NCBI GenBank assembly: GCA_964647545.1
Contig: CAZYHS010000001.1
Coordinates: 1-64,000, forward strand
Direction of reading: 5' to 3'
Length of the DNA stretch: 64,000 nucleotides
DNA from: CAZYHS01 sp964647545
Lineage (GTDB): Bacteria > UBA10199 > GCA-002796325 > 1-14-0-20-49-13
Positions within the stretch are counted from its first letter, which is position 1, and the number at the start of each line of letters is the position of its first letter. The position numbers and the translations under genes were made by a program. Positions 1 through 9,187 of this stretch are shown in pieces. Under the pieces are notes generated by a model, which was not told the origin of the DNA, did not search any database, and saw nothing but the letters and a program-made list of their open reading frames with translations.

Positions 1-671
1 CCTATCATTACGGCGTCACAGCCGGTAAGTTCAAACATCTGGCGCGCACTTTGTGTGTCCACGATGTCGCCGTTGCCGACAACTGGAATTTTCAGCGCCG
101 ATTTTACTTTTGCGATCATTTCGAAATTTATCGGCCCGCTAAACGACTGCATGCGGGTTCTGCCGTGAACTATGAGCGCGTCGGCCCCTTCGCCCTCCGC
201 AATCTTTGCGATTTCCAGCGCGTTGATGCATGTGTCGTCCCAGCCGGTTCTGATCTTTACGGTAAGCGGGCCCTTCCACGCAGCGCGCGTTGCCGCGATT
301 ATCTCCTGCGCAAGCTTTGGCGTTTTCATTAAGGCCGAGCCCTCGCCGCGGCCGACGACTTTTTTAACGGGGCAGCCCATGTTTATGTCGATAACGTCGA
401 TGGAGTAATCTTTTATAAGTTCGATCGCGCGCGCAAACGATTCGGGTTTGTGGCCGAAGAGCTGTGCACCGAACGGGCGTGCCGTTTCGTAGTTGTTTAG
501 ATAAACAAGGGTTCTCTTTTTTGCGCGAAAAAGACCTTCGACCGATATCATTTCGGAATAGGTGAGGCTGGCGCCGAGTTCCGTGACGATGAGCCGCCAC
601 GGAGCGTCGCTAAAACCGGCAAGCGGCGCCGCAATAAATTTATTTTTCAACTTTAGTTCGCCGATTTTCAT
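1..671 (-). CDS. dus: tRNA-dihydrouridine synthase, Dus family (3' end missing)
   Basis: Reduces specific uridines in tRNA to dihydrouridine with FMN and NADPH. I read 223 codons on the minus strand, without a stop, from the ATG at 671 to the window edge. The N-terminus carries the flavin-binding AAPLAGFSDAPWR motif at about residues 14-26. The family catalytic signature NMGCPVKK has its cysteine at residue 100, and VGRGEGSALM and VKIRTGWDD follow. The last residues visible are VVGNGDI and the TGCDAVMIG region, so roughly the C-terminal third is outside the window. The ATG overlaps the tadA stop (ATGA), which indicates a tadA-dus operon with translational coupling. Which Dus subfamily (A, B or C) it belongs to cannot be decided from the fragment. 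Confidence 0.95.
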   Translation of the reverse strand, partial: MKIGELKLKNKFIAAPLAGFSDAPWRLIVTELGASLTYSEMISVEGLFRAKKRTLVYLNNYETARPFGAQLFGHKPESFARAIELIKDYSIDVIDINMGCPVKKVVGRGEGSALMKTPKLAQEIIAATRAAWKGPLTVKIRTGWDDTCINALEIAKIAEGEGADALIVHGRTRMQSFSGPINFEMIAKVKSALKIPVVGNGDIVDTQSARQMFELTGCDAVMI

Positions 672-1129
672 TTTTTGGTCCTAAGCGATTTAAAAAAGTC
701 GCTCATGATTTTTGCGCATTCATCTTCAAGGACGCCGGAGACAACTTCAATTGTGTGGTTCATTTTATTGTCAGACGCAAAATTGTAGAGCGAACCGCAT
801 GCACCGAACTTTTTATCGCGACATCCGAAAACAAGTTTTGGCACGCGCGCGTGAAGCAGGGCACCCATGCACATCATGCACGGTTCGACCGTCGAATAGA
901 TGGTGACTCCTTCACATCTCCAGCTCGGAAAGATTTTCTGTGAAATTAGCGACTGCAAGACGAGAATTTCAGCGTGTCCAAGCGGATTATTAGTCGATTC
1001 CCGCACGTTATGCGATCTCGCTTTGATTTCTCCATCAATGACAGCTACCGCGCCAATCGGCACCTCGCCTGCATTTGCGGCCGATAGCGCCTCTTCAATT
1101 GCGACTCGCATGTAGAGTTCATGGTTCAT
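668..1129 (-). CDS. tadA: tRNA-specific adenosine deaminase TadA
   Basis: Deaminates the wobble adenosine 34 of tRNA-Arg to inosine, so that CGN codons can be read. The protein has 153 residues, the usual length for the family. The zinc site is complete: GHAEIL gives the zinc ligand His52 and proton-shuttle Glu54, and EPCMMCMGAL gives Cys84 and Cys87. The segment after the second motif (HARVPKLVFGCRDKKFGACGS) fits TadA rather than cytidine deaminases. It is the first gene of a leftward pair; its TGA overlaps the dus ATG. No strong Shine-Dalgarno lies before the ATG at 1129. The 103 bp to the divergent ParB-like gene must hold both promoters. Confidence 0.96.
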   Translation of the reverse strand: MNHELYMRVAIEEALSAANAGEVPIGAVAVIDGEIKARSHNVRESTNNPLGHAEILVLQSLISQKIFPSWRCEGVTIYSTVEPCMMCMGALLHARVPKLVFGCRDKKFGACGSLYNFASDNKMNHTIEVVSGVLEDECAKIMSDFFKSLRTKK

Positions 1130-1232
1130 GGTGGGTGACCTCTATTTGAAAAAAATTTTTTTCGCAATAGGCTTCGTATAACCGAAAAATCGCTTGCGAA
1201 AAGACGCATAATTTGGTAGTTCGCACGCCACT

Positions 1233-2204
1233 ATGATACTACAATACATCCAGACAAATCAGATCAACATCAGCGACGATAGTTTCAGAATTACTTTCGC
1301 CCCTTTGCTTACCGAGCTGAAGAATTCGATAAAAAATGTCGGTGTGATCAATCCGATAATACTTCGTCACACTCAGGATGGCGCGTATCAGGTGGTGGCG
1401 GGGTACAAACGACTCCTTGCTTGTCAGGAACTTAACAGACAAACGATTCCGGCGCTTGTTTATGAGCCGCACGATCTCTCTCCAATGCAGGCGTTTTTGT
1501 TCAACCTGCACGATAACGTGTTCACAAGACCTTTGAGCATAGTTGAAAAGTTCAACGTTTGCGTTAAGCTGATTAAAACCTTCGCGGTTACCGAAGAGGA
1601 TGTGGTCAGAAATTATCTTCCGCTTCTTGGCGAAGAGCCGAGCTACAAAGTGTTGCATCAGTTCTTAAATCTCGAGCAGTTGATCGAGCCTATGAAGGCC
1701 CACGTCGTCGAAAAACAGGTCGCACTTTCCAGCGCCATGAGAATCGCGGAGTTTTCACCGTCAACGCAAAGCTCGCTATTGAACGTCCTCAAACATGTCA
1801 ACCCCAGCACGAACAAACTTAACGAGCTGCTCACATTAATTCGCGAAATCGCCGCCAGAGACGGTACTTCAGTCGAAGAGATCCTGCAGCGTTATCAGCT
1901 GCTGACGATTGTCGCAGACCCGAGCGTTGCCGCGCCGGAAAAAGTGGCGGCCTTGCGCCAGACGTTGCGCAGCGTCAGATTGCCACACCTTACCGAGAGA
2001 CAAAAGCAGCTTACGCAGCTCATTCAGGGATTGCAGTTACCGCAGCAGGCTAAGCTTATCGCCGACCCTTATTTCGAGGATCCCAAGCTCAAGCTCGAAT
2101 ATCAGTTCAGCCGCCCCGAGGAGCTCGATGCGCTTGTCAAACAGATACAAGAGGCTCTCGACAAGCAACATTGGAACAAACTCTTCGAGTGGTACCGCAT
2201 CTAA
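1233..2204 (+). CDS. ParB N-terminal-like domain protein, partner of SPL-family radical SAM protein
   Basis: A 323-residue protein. Residues about 25-80 (KNVGVINPIILR, QVVAGYKRLLAC) match the ParB/Srx-type N-terminal nuclease-like fold, in which GxR/KR is the nucleotide-binding box. The helical segment at about 95-200 resembles the ParB HTH region only loosely. There is no neighbouring ParA and no parS-like context, so a chromosome-partition role is not supported. The stop is 24 bp before the ATG of an SPL-type radical SAM gene on the same strand, which implies a two-gene operon. By inference the pair may act together in DNA or nucleotide repair or modification. The ATG at 1233 has no visible Shine-Dalgarno. 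The function is unknown. Confidence 0.75.
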   Translation: MILQYIQTNQINISDDSFRITFAPLLTELKNSIKNVGVINPIILRHTQDGAYQVVAGYKRLLACQELNRQTIPALVYEPHDLSPMQAFLFNLHDNVFTRPLSIVEKFNVCVKLIKTFAVTEEDVVRNYLPLLGEEPSYKVLHQFLNLEQLIEPMKAHVVEKQVALSSAMRIAEFSPSTQSSLLNVLKHVNPSTNKLNELLTLIREIAARDGTSVEEILQRYQLLTIVADPSVAAPEKVAALRQTLRSVRLPHLTERQKQLTQLIQGLQLPQQAKLIADPYFEDPKLKLEYQFSRPEELDALVKQIQEALDKQHWNKLFEWYRI

Positions 2205-2228
2205 TTTTTGCGAAAGGTCGTGCTAAAA

Positions 2229-3260
2229 ATGCACTTCGATCAGATCTGGATAGACAAAGACGCACTCCTTTATCCGGTAACACATTCAATAATTGAACGC
2301 CTCTCCGGAGTTTCGGCCGACGTTGTCGAGGATGTTCGCCATCTAAAATATCCGTCCGATCCGCTTAAAGCAAAACGCCAGCTTGTTTTAACGACGCACA
2401 AGGGCGTTGCGTTCAAGCCGTGTCAGGGGCTTTGCGAAGGGGTTGTGTGCTGTGGTTATCACACTATCGACCTTGGCTCCGGTTGCCCGTGCGACTGTTC
2501 GTATTGTATCTTGCAGCACTATCTTGCGAACAATCCGATGACGACCATTTACGTCAATATCGAACAGATATTGATGTCGGTGAGAGAGCGACTTGACAAT
2601 AATCAGGGTCAGCATTTCAGGATAGGCACCGGAGAATTAGCCGACAGCCTCGCATACGACGATATCACCGGCTATTCAAAGATCATCGTACCGTTCTTCG
2701 CTCAGCAGCGTAACGCTACTTTCGAATTTAAGACCAAGACGACAAATATCGCGAACCTTCTCGGGCTCAAACATTCGGGTAGGGTCGTTGTCTCTTGGTC
2801 ACTCAATCCTCCATCCATAATCGAAAGTGACGAGAAAGGGGCCGCCTCTCTTGACGAAAGGCTTGCCGCCGCCGCGAGGTGTGTCCAGTTTGGGTACCGA
2901 GTCGGCTTTCATTTTGACCCGATGATAAATTATAACGGCTGGGAGGCCGATTATCGCGGTGTTGTCGAAAAACTTTTTAAGGCCGTGCCTGCCGCTTCGG
3001 TTGCGTGGGTAAGTCTTGGAGCTCTTCGTTTTCCGCAGAATCTTAAGACGATTGCCGAAAAGCGTTTTCCGGCGACGAGGATTTTTACGGGTGAGTTCGT
3101 GCCGGCCAACGGCAAAATGCGATATTTCAGGCCCATTCGCGAAGAGATGTATCTCAAAATGCGCGGCTGGATCAGAGAATTTGCCCCCAGCGTTTCTCCC
3201 TATCTTTGCATGGAGACGGAGTCTGTCAGCGAACGATATCTTGGTTCCTCGGCAGTCTGA
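2229..3260 (+). CDS. SPL-family (spore photoproduct lyase-like) radical SAM protein
   Basis: A 343-residue radical SAM enzyme. The 4Fe-4S/SAM motif CxxxCxxC is formed by Cys86, Cys90 and Cys93 in GCPCDCSYC. SPL-family landmarks follow in order: RIGTGELADSL, FEFKTKT, SWSLNP, GFHFDPMI, SLGALRFP and GEFVPANGKMRYFRP. True spore photoproduct lyases reverse thymine dimers made in spores, but nothing else here suggests sporulation, so this belongs to the wider SPL-like family of unknown substrate. Four more cysteines (65, 69, 74, 75) precede the motif and could bind a second metal. I chose ATG 2229 over an upstream TTG at 2208 because AAAGG lies about 11 bases before it and the TTG has no ribosome site. 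It is downstream of, and probably co-transcribed with, the ParB-like gene, and converges on the Omp85 gene with 6 bp between the stops. Confidence 0.88.
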   Translation: MHFDQIWIDKDALLYPVTHSIIERLSGVSADVVEDVRHLKYPSDPLKAKRQLVLTTHKGVAFKPCQGLCEGVVCCGYHTIDLGSGCPCDCSYCILQHYLANNPMTTIYVNIEQILMSVRERLDNNQGQHFRIGTGELADSLAYDDITGYSKIIVPFFAQQRNATFEFKTKTTNIANLLGLKHSGRVVVSWSLNPPSIIESDEKGAASLDERLAAAARCVQFGYRVGFHFDPMINYNGWEADYRGVVEKLFKAVPAASVAWVSLGALRFPQNLKTIAEKRFPATRIFTGEFVPANGKMRYFRPIREEMYLKMRGWIREFAPSVSPYLCMETESVSERYLGSSAV

Positions 3261-3266
3261 TTTTTT

Positions 3267-5990
3267 CTAGAAAATATATCCGAACGTAAAGTGGAAGCGC
3301 CCGAAGCTTTCTCCCGGTTTCCGGTCGAGAATAACGCCGTAGTCTGCCCGCAAAGGCCCGACCGGCGTTATGTAGCGTATGCCTCCGCCCGCCGAGCAGC
3401 GGATGTTGGCGTTATTGATGTCGGTAAAATTGTTAACAAGAAATGCTGCGTCGAAAAAACCGGCGAGCTGAAAGTTTTTTACGACATTGAATCTTAGCTC
3501 GGCGTTGTAAATACCGCGGGTTCTTCCGCCCACCGGCTTTCCGGCGGGGTTGGTCGGTCCCAGCGAGTTTCTTGCGAAACCTCTGATTGTATCGTCTCCG
3601 CCAAGGAGGAGCAGTTCGTTCGTAGGTACGCTGACGTTGTGGCCGAAAGTTTCGATCCTGTCGAACCTTAGTTCGTTGGCGAGCACAAAATACCTTACGA
3701 AGCCTTTATAGATTCCGAACGCCGTCTTGAAACGCACGAAATTGGCGTGTTTGCCGCGAATTTCGTTATAGAAATCGGTCCCTGCCAGAGCGAATATCCC
3801 TTTGCTCGGATTTGCGAAATTGTTTCTTGTGTCGAAACTTCCGGAGAGGGTGATCTTGCTTATCGTCGTATCGCGCAGCGAGTTTGCGTCGGCGGCGTTT
3901 GAGTCGCCTTTGACGAAATAGTTGCGCATCAGCTCCCACTTGGCGGTGAGGCCCGTTCTGTGAAAGCGCCTGAAGAAACCGAAACCGCCGCCCCCTTGAA
4001 CGTAGGTATAGACCTTTTCGTCTTCGTACTGCAGCCAGCTGGAGGCGGCCATTTCAAGATCGGTGCCCAAGAACCTTGGGTCGTTCCATGCCGCCTCGCC
4101 TCTGGAAAGCTCACGACCTCCGGTAAGCCTCAGCGTGCTGCGTTTTGCGAGGCCGAACGAGTTAAAATTATTGAAAAGCATTGTGCCGGTAAAGCCGGTG
4201 TTGGTCGAATATCCAAGTTCAAAGTCAAGGACCAGCGGCTTTTGCTCTTCGACCTTTACCCTAAGATTGACTACGTCCTGTTTTTCCGTGAGCCCGATGG
4301 TTTCGATGTTTACCGAGTTGAACGCGCCAAGCCTTCGAAGCGCAAGCTGACTGTCGCTTATTTTCTGGTAGCTGAACGGATGCCCCGCTTTGATGGGCAT
4401 GGCTTTCCTGATGGCCTTTGTGCGCGTAAGAGAATTTCCTATAACAAGAATTTCGCCGATCTTAACTTTTTTATCTTCTTCAATTTCGAAGATTATCGTC
4501 GCTCGGTTTTCGTTGAACTCCGTAGAATATTTTATCGCAGCGTAGGGGAAGCCGCTATCGGCATAAGCCAGAAGCAGCGTTTTTTTGTCTTCTTCAAGTG
4601 CGGCGGGGTCGAACGGTTTGCCTTGTCTGTTCTTAAGTCTTTTTATGAGAACATGTTTTTGAAGTGATGACGCGCCGTTAAATATAATTTCGCCGACGAG
4701 CGTCTGTTCGTTCTCGACGACCGGGATTTTAATTCGAATCCCTTCGCGAACCTCGCTAATGTTAGCGGGGCCGACCTTTGCGTTCAAAAACCCTTGGTTG
4801 CGGTAATGCTCCTCGATCTTTTTGAGGTCTTCTTTTAGAACCTCTTCGTCAAAAGAACCCTTTTCCGAAAGGCCGACCTCTTTATTTCGCATCTGGTTCT
4901 TTAGTCGCCCGTCCGATATCCGTCTGTTGTCGACGACGTCGATGTCAAATATCCGTCTTCTGGCCCCTTCGTTTATAATAAAATCGATGATATAGTTTCC
5001 GTCGGGGAGCTCTTTCTTTTTATAACTTATCTCCGCCTTGGGAAATCCGTTGGCGAAGAGGATTTTTTTCATGTTCTCTTTGCTTAGTTCGAGTTCGTAA
5101 TCGTCGAAGCTCGAAGCGTCGGCTATGGTCAGACCTTTGCGCAGTTTTTTAGTGGAGACGTGTGAGTTGCCGGAAAAAATAACATCGACTTTAGGGCCTT
5201 CGTTGACCGTGATGGCGACGTTTAGACGTCTCTTTTCGAGGTCAAGATCTTTACCGGTGATCTTTATACGGGCTCTTGGATAACCGTTGCGATGATAAAA
5301 TTCGGCCACGCTTCGAATGGCGTCGTTTAGCTGTCTGGGTCTGTATCGCCGCAGCGGATTGATAGCAGAAACAAGTCGGCCGTTCGGAAAGGCTTTCATT
5401 CCGGTTATGTTTATTTCGCCGTATCTGACCAAGTCTCCGCGCTTGATCTTAAAATTCACCAGAACGTCGTTATTGACCTCGTCCCATTTTTCATCGACCT
5501 TGACCTGAGTGTTGTAAAAGCCTTCCCGTTCGTAGAATTCCTTAATGCGCTGGAGCTGTTCTTCGATACGTTCGTGCGTGTACATGTCGCCGGGGCGGAT
5601 CGTGAGATATTTTTTTACGCGCGGGGCGACGAAAGGGTAGTTTCCGCTTACGTCTATTTCGCCTATGAGCACCGCTTCTTTAAGCGTGAAGGTCAGCTGG
5701 GCCGTGTTGTGAGCCCCTTCCGAAATGCTCGTGCTGATAGTTTCAAAGAGACCCCATTTGCGGAGCTGATCGATGGCCGTGTCGATGTTCTTTGAGGTTA
5801 GCTCGTCTCCGGACTTGAGAGGGATGACGTTTCTGACCTGTCTTTCGGTCGTTTTGAACGGTCCGCCGCCGGCGAATTCTATAAAAATGTCGCCGATCTT
5901 TTCGGAGGCAAAGGAATTCGCGGCCGCGAATAATATTCCGGTCGCGGACAATAGTGCAAAAAATGATTTGAACGTTCTAGTAAATTTCAT
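3267..5990 (-). CDS. Omp85-family outer membrane assembly protein with seven POTRA domains (BamA/TamA-like)
   Basis: A 907-residue outer-membrane protein with a signal peptide (residues 1 to about 28, ending NSFA). By eye I count seven successive POTRA repeats, starting near residues 30, 110, 187, 267, 342, 428 and 503. Each ends in a beta-strand before the next hydrophobic beta-strand (typically GEI). A C-terminal 16-strand-type barrel starts near 580. The L6 loop motif appears as TIRGFARNSLGP, and the last residue is Phe (HFTFGYIF), as in the BamA beta-signal. Typical BamA has five POTRAs and TamA three, so this is long. The ATG overlaps the tamB stop (ATGA), making mpl-tamB-omp85 one operon. 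It could be the main BamA or a TamA equivalent; genome-wide counting of Omp85 genes would settle which. Confidence 0.93.
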   Translation of the reverse strand: MKFTRTFKSFFALLSATGILFAAANSFASEKIGDIFIEFAGGGPFKTTERQVRNVIPLKSGDELTSKNIDTAIDQLRKWGLFETISTSISEGAHNTAQLTFTLKEAVLIGEIDVSGNYPFVAPRVKKYLTIRPGDMYTHERIEEQLQRIKEFYEREGFYNTQVKVDEKWDEVNNDVLVNFKIKRGDLVRYGEINITGMKAFPNGRLVSAINPLRRYRPRQLNDAIRSVAEFYHRNGYPRARIKITGKDLDLEKRRLNVAITVNEGPKVDVIFSGNSHVSTKKLRKGLTIADASSFDDYELELSKENMKKILFANGFPKAEISYKKKELPDGNYIIDFIINEGARRRIFDIDVVDNRRISDGRLKNQMRNKEVGLSEKGSFDEEVLKEDLKKIEEHYRNQGFLNAKVGPANISEVREGIRIKIPVVENEQTLVGEIIFNGASSLQKHVLIKRLKNRQGKPFDPAALEEDKKTLLLAYADSGFPYAAIKYSTEFNENRATIIFEIEEDKKVKIGEILVIGNSLTRTKAIRKAMPIKAGHPFSYQKISDSQLALRRLGAFNSVNIETIGLTEKQDVVNLRVKVEEQKPLVLDFELGYSTNTGFTGTMLFNNFNSFGLAKRSTLRLTGGRELSRGEAAWNDPRFLGTDLEMAASSWLQYEDEKVYTYVQGGGGFGFFRRFHRTGLTAKWELMRNYFVKGDSNAADANSLRDTTISKITLSGSFDTRNNFANPSKGIFALAGTDFYNEIRGKHANFVRFKTAFGIYKGFVRYFVLANELRFDRIETFGHNVSVPTNELLLLGGDDTIRGFARNSLGPTNPAGKPVGGRTRGIYNAELRFNVVKNFQLAGFFDAAFLVNNFTDINNANIRCSAGGGIRYITPVGPLRADYGVILDRKPGESFGRFHFTFGYIF

Positions 5991-8900
5991 CTCTCTCTAA
6001 ATCTAAGCGAAAAATTGAACAGGTATTCGTCGTCCATAAGACGTTCGCCCTTTAGCAGCAGCGAGTCGGTCAGCAGGTATTCCGCCTGAACCGTCTGCGA
6101 TGCGTACTCGGTGTTGATGTCGGTCATGAACGACAGGCTGAGCCTGTCCGAAAGTTGTTTGCCCAGATATACTTTCGATATTTGAGTTGCAGAAGCGCCG
6201 CTGCTTGTCGTTGTTTGCGTCCCTGCGGCTTCGAGCCTGAAAATATCGAGATGTGTGAATTTCGTGATTGGGCGTTCGATCATTGCGGTGATTTGTCCGG
6301 CCACGATAGATGGGCCGACGTTTCCGCCGAAGCTGCTTTGTGCGTTCTTTGCGTCCTCTTCGGTCACGCCGAAAAGCAGCATCGAAATGATGTCGCGCCT
6401 CTCCATCGGTTTGGTTGCCGAAAGATCGACCGTCAGGTTGTCAAGCCTCCCGTGCAGCAGCGCGGTGATGACAAGATCGGTAATGTTCGGGACATCGTAT
6501 TCCGCTGTGACCTCAATGTAGGGATTTGTGTATGGGTCTCTGAATTCAACAAAGCCTCTTGTGATAGTGAAATCGTGGCCGAGATAGTGTATCTTGCCGT
6601 CTTGAGTCTCGACGCGGCCGTTGACTTGGGGTTTGGCCTCGGTGCCGGTCACGTTGAGGTCGGCGCTAAGCCAGATGTCGCCGATGTTGTTGCGGATGGC
6701 AAGATCTCCGGTGTTGCGGATGTTGAGCTTAAGCCGAAGTTTGTCGTCGCCGGTTTTTGCGAGAGCATTTTTATTTTTGGACGACGAAAGCCCCTCGAAG
6801 ATGCTGAAGTCCTTTGTATATTTTCCGTCGAGAATGACGACGTTTCCTTCCAGCAGCGAGGAGGCCGCCGTTCCGCTCCATTTAAGGTCGACGTTAAGTT
6901 CGGTTTTGAGGTCTTTGTCCCACATCAGAAAGCGTAAGTTCTCGCCTTTGAACGCCATGTCGAACCTTTGCGGCTCGAGCGAGGCATGCTCAAGATAGCC
7001 TTTGATACTGAATTTGCCGTCCTGAATCGTGCCTGTCAGTCCGTCGGTCGATATTTTTCTACCCGAAAAATCTATTTCGCCCGATATTTCCTCCATCGAC
7101 TGATACATCGACCTTGGGTAGATCGTGTTGCCCTGAAGCTTTAGCGAGCCGTTAATCTGCGGGTTTTCTCCGGTTCCGCCGATCTTAATTGCGACCTTTG
7201 CCGGGCCCGATGCCTCCCTGACGAGGTTCTTAAAAAACATCAGAAGCGACAGATCTGCGCTACCCTCTATCGACAGGTTGTTAGCTCCCGTCGCTGAATA
7301 GTTGCCTCGTGCGACCAAATCTTTATAGCGAACGTTCTTAATGCTCCAGTCGCCCGATCTTGTCGCGTAGTTCGCGTCTATTGCCAGCCCATCGATGGGC
7401 GAGCCCGAAAAATGTATCGAGCCTGTCTGGAAATCTATGTTGAGAGGCGACTGAAAGATGATCGGCTCGCTGTTCGGTCTTGTTATGGTAGCCTCGGTGA
7501 ATTTGATTCCGTTATAGCGGAGATCGGCCTTCGTTGATAATTTCTGGAAGCCGACGTTGACGAATTCTCCTTCGTCTATTGTGGCGGTGATGACCGCTTT
7601 GAAATTTTCTTTCGGGCCTTCCAGCCGCATGTGAGCGTTGCCAGTTCCGTGCAGGCCGTAATCACCCATGCTTTGTGTGAGGTCGTTGTTGACGGCTTTT
7701 GCGTCAATGAAAAGGTCTTTGGGACGCGGCTTGTTGGATGTTTTTTTGCCGTACTTTATCTTCATGTCGATATTGCCGGCTTCGCGTTCTTTTTGAAATA
7801 TCTCTCCAACGAGCATCAGCTCTTTATAGGTGGCCTCGATGCGGGCGTGCGCTTTGTCGCACTTGATCTTGTAGTATCCGCCGACCCCTGTTGTTGAAGC
7901 ATCTCCCGAAACCTTGAAGTTTTCGCCCCAGCCCGTGACTTGCGCTACGGCTTCGGCGGTTCCAAAGATCGGATGAAAGTTTTCGTCGCCGAACCTGCCG
8001 AACACCCCCTCAACAGGGATGTCGCCGCCGTTAACTTTTATGTCGAGTTTTTTGCCGGCGATATCGACGCTTCCTTTTACATCGACATTTCCTGTTTCCC
8101 CGATCTTTACCTTTGTGTCGTTTAGCTTTATTACGCCGTCCTTCCAAGAGAGCGGGGCGCTAACTTCCACGTTGGGGAGTCCTTCGCGCATGTGCACCGA
8201 CCAGATGTCGGCTTTTCCCTGCGAATGTTCTAGGTCGAGACCTGTGCCTTCCAGTTTGATTTTTGCTTCGACAAGACCTTGCGTGTCGATGGTCGGGTCG
8301 CCCGCCGCTCCAAGCGTTGGAACTGGGATGGCCTCTTTCGTTTCGATGTTTGCGGCAAAGCTGTCGTCGTCGAAATTAATGCTGAAACTTCCTGCGATCG
8401 GTTTTTTGCCGGTAACAAGTTCGAAGTCGCTCATTTCGATCTTGGGCCCTAAAACAGCGACTTTGGCCGCGATGTTGGAGACCTCGATTTCGCCGTATTT
8501 AAGATCGCCTATGCCGAGTCTGCCTTTGATCGAATTTACGTAAGGTGGGGTGTCTATCCAGTCGGTGAGTTTTGTTCGGCCTCGAAGCTCCATGCTGGCC
8601 AGCTGGACGCTTTCACTTGCCGAATCGAACTTGGCCCCTTGAAGGTCGGTCTTTAAGTTGACCTCGCCGGTTATCCTAGGTTTGAATTCGAGGGCGGCCA
8701 TGTCGGCCGAAAGCCTGCCGATCCCTTCAAAGTAAAGGTTGGCTCCTTCAAGTGTGGCCGAATCGATCTGAAGGTTTTGCAAAAGCAAAAGTTTTTTAAT
8801 GCTTATTTTTTGGCTTTTTTTCTTTTGTTGCTGGGGGGCGAAATTTGCCACAAAGCCCTTTGCGTTTAAGTCGGTAACTATGAGCCTGCCGCGCAAAAGC

Positions 8901-9187
8901 CCGAACGGATTTATTTTAAGTTCGGCGCTGTCGATGGAAAAGCTGTTCTTTGTCGAAGGACTCGCGAAGAGCAGACTTTTAACGGTGATCTTGCCAAAAA
9001 GCGGGCTGATTTTTATTGAGCCGTCATCGTTTGTAAATGAGAAGTCGTAGCCCGCTTTTGAAAGAGCGGCAAAAACAGCGCGCTGGGCGAACGGCGCGTT
9101 AACCGCGTACATGGCCGACCAGATAGCTCCAAGAATGACGGCGAGTGTCGCCAGAGCGGTTATTTTTTTAAAATGCCGTTTTAACAT
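5987..9187 (-). CDS. tamB: TamB / translocation and assembly module inner-membrane component (DUF490)
   Basis: A 1066-residue AsmA-like protein that spans the periplasm as a long beta-taco and is associated with outer-membrane protein insertion and phospholipid transport. One N-terminal membrane anchor (about residues 10-30) is followed by hundreds of residues of repeating beta-strand pattern. The C-terminal 200-300 residues carry the conserved TamB domain, seen in VNGRVETQDGKIHYLG, FRDPYTNPYIEV and RRDIISMLLFG. Its ATG directly follows the mpl stop with no gap, and its own stop overlaps the Omp85 start, so the three are translationally coupled. In Escherichia coli tamA precedes tamB; here tamB is first. 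Length and domain order are typical, and I see no frameshift. Confidence 0.93.
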   Translation of the reverse strand: MLKRHFKKITALATLAVILGAIWSAMYAVNAPFAQRAVFAALSKAGYDFSFTNDDGSIKISPLFGKITVKSLLFASPSTKNSFSIDSAELKINPFGLLRGRLIVTDLNAKGFVANFAPQQQKKKSQKISIKKLLLLQNLQIDSATLEGANLYFEGIGRLSADMAALEFKPRITGEVNLKTDLQGAKFDSASESVQLASMELRGRTKLTDWIDTPPYVNSIKGRLGIGDLKYGEIEVSNIAAKVAVLGPKIEMSDFELVTGKKPIAGSFSINFDDDSFAANIETKEAIPVPTLGAAGDPTIDTQGLVEAKIKLEGTGLDLEHSQGKADIWSVHMREGLPNVEVSAPLSWKDGVIKLNDTKVKIGETGNVDVKGSVDIAGKKLDIKVNGGDIPVEGVFGRFGDENFHPIFGTAEAVAQVTGWGENFKVSGDASTTGVGGYYKIKCDKAHARIEATYKELMLVGEIFQKEREAGNIDMKIKYGKKTSNKPRPKDLFIDAKAVNNDLTQSMGDYGLHGTGNAHMRLEGPKENFKAVITATIDEGEFVNVGFQKLSTKADLRYNGIKFTEATITRPNSEPIIFQSPLNIDFQTGSIHFSGSPIDGLAIDANYATRSGDWSIKNVRYKDLVARGNYSATGANNLSIEGSADLSLLMFFKNLVREASGPAKVAIKIGGTGENPQINGSLKLQGNTIYPRSMYQSMEEISGEIDFSGRKISTDGLTGTIQDGKFSIKGYLEHASLEPQRFDMAFKGENLRFLMWDKDLKTELNVDLKWSGTAASSLLEGNVVILDGKYTKDFSIFEGLSSSKNKNALAKTGDDKLRLKLNIRNTGDLAIRNNIGDIWLSADLNVTGTEAKPQVNGRVETQDGKIHYLGHDFTITRGFVEFRDPYTNPYIEVTAEYDVPNITDLVITALLHGRLDNLTVDLSATKPMERRDIISMLLFGVTEEDAKNAQSSFGGNVGPSIVAGQITAMIERPITKFTHLDIFRLEAAGTQTTTSSGASATQISKVYLGKQLSDRLSLSFMTDINTEYASQTVQAEYLLTDSLLLKGERLMDDEYLFNFSLRFRER

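Noticed and set aside
3960..4667. A 235-codon rightward frame antisense to the Omp85 gene
   Set aside because: No ribosome site or recognisable protein, and the Omp85 frame on the other strand is unmistakable. A shadow caused by codon bias.
6155..6937. A 260-codon rightward frame antisense to tamB
   Set aside because: Cys-rich, no domain, opposite a conserved TamB C-terminal domain; a shadow frame.
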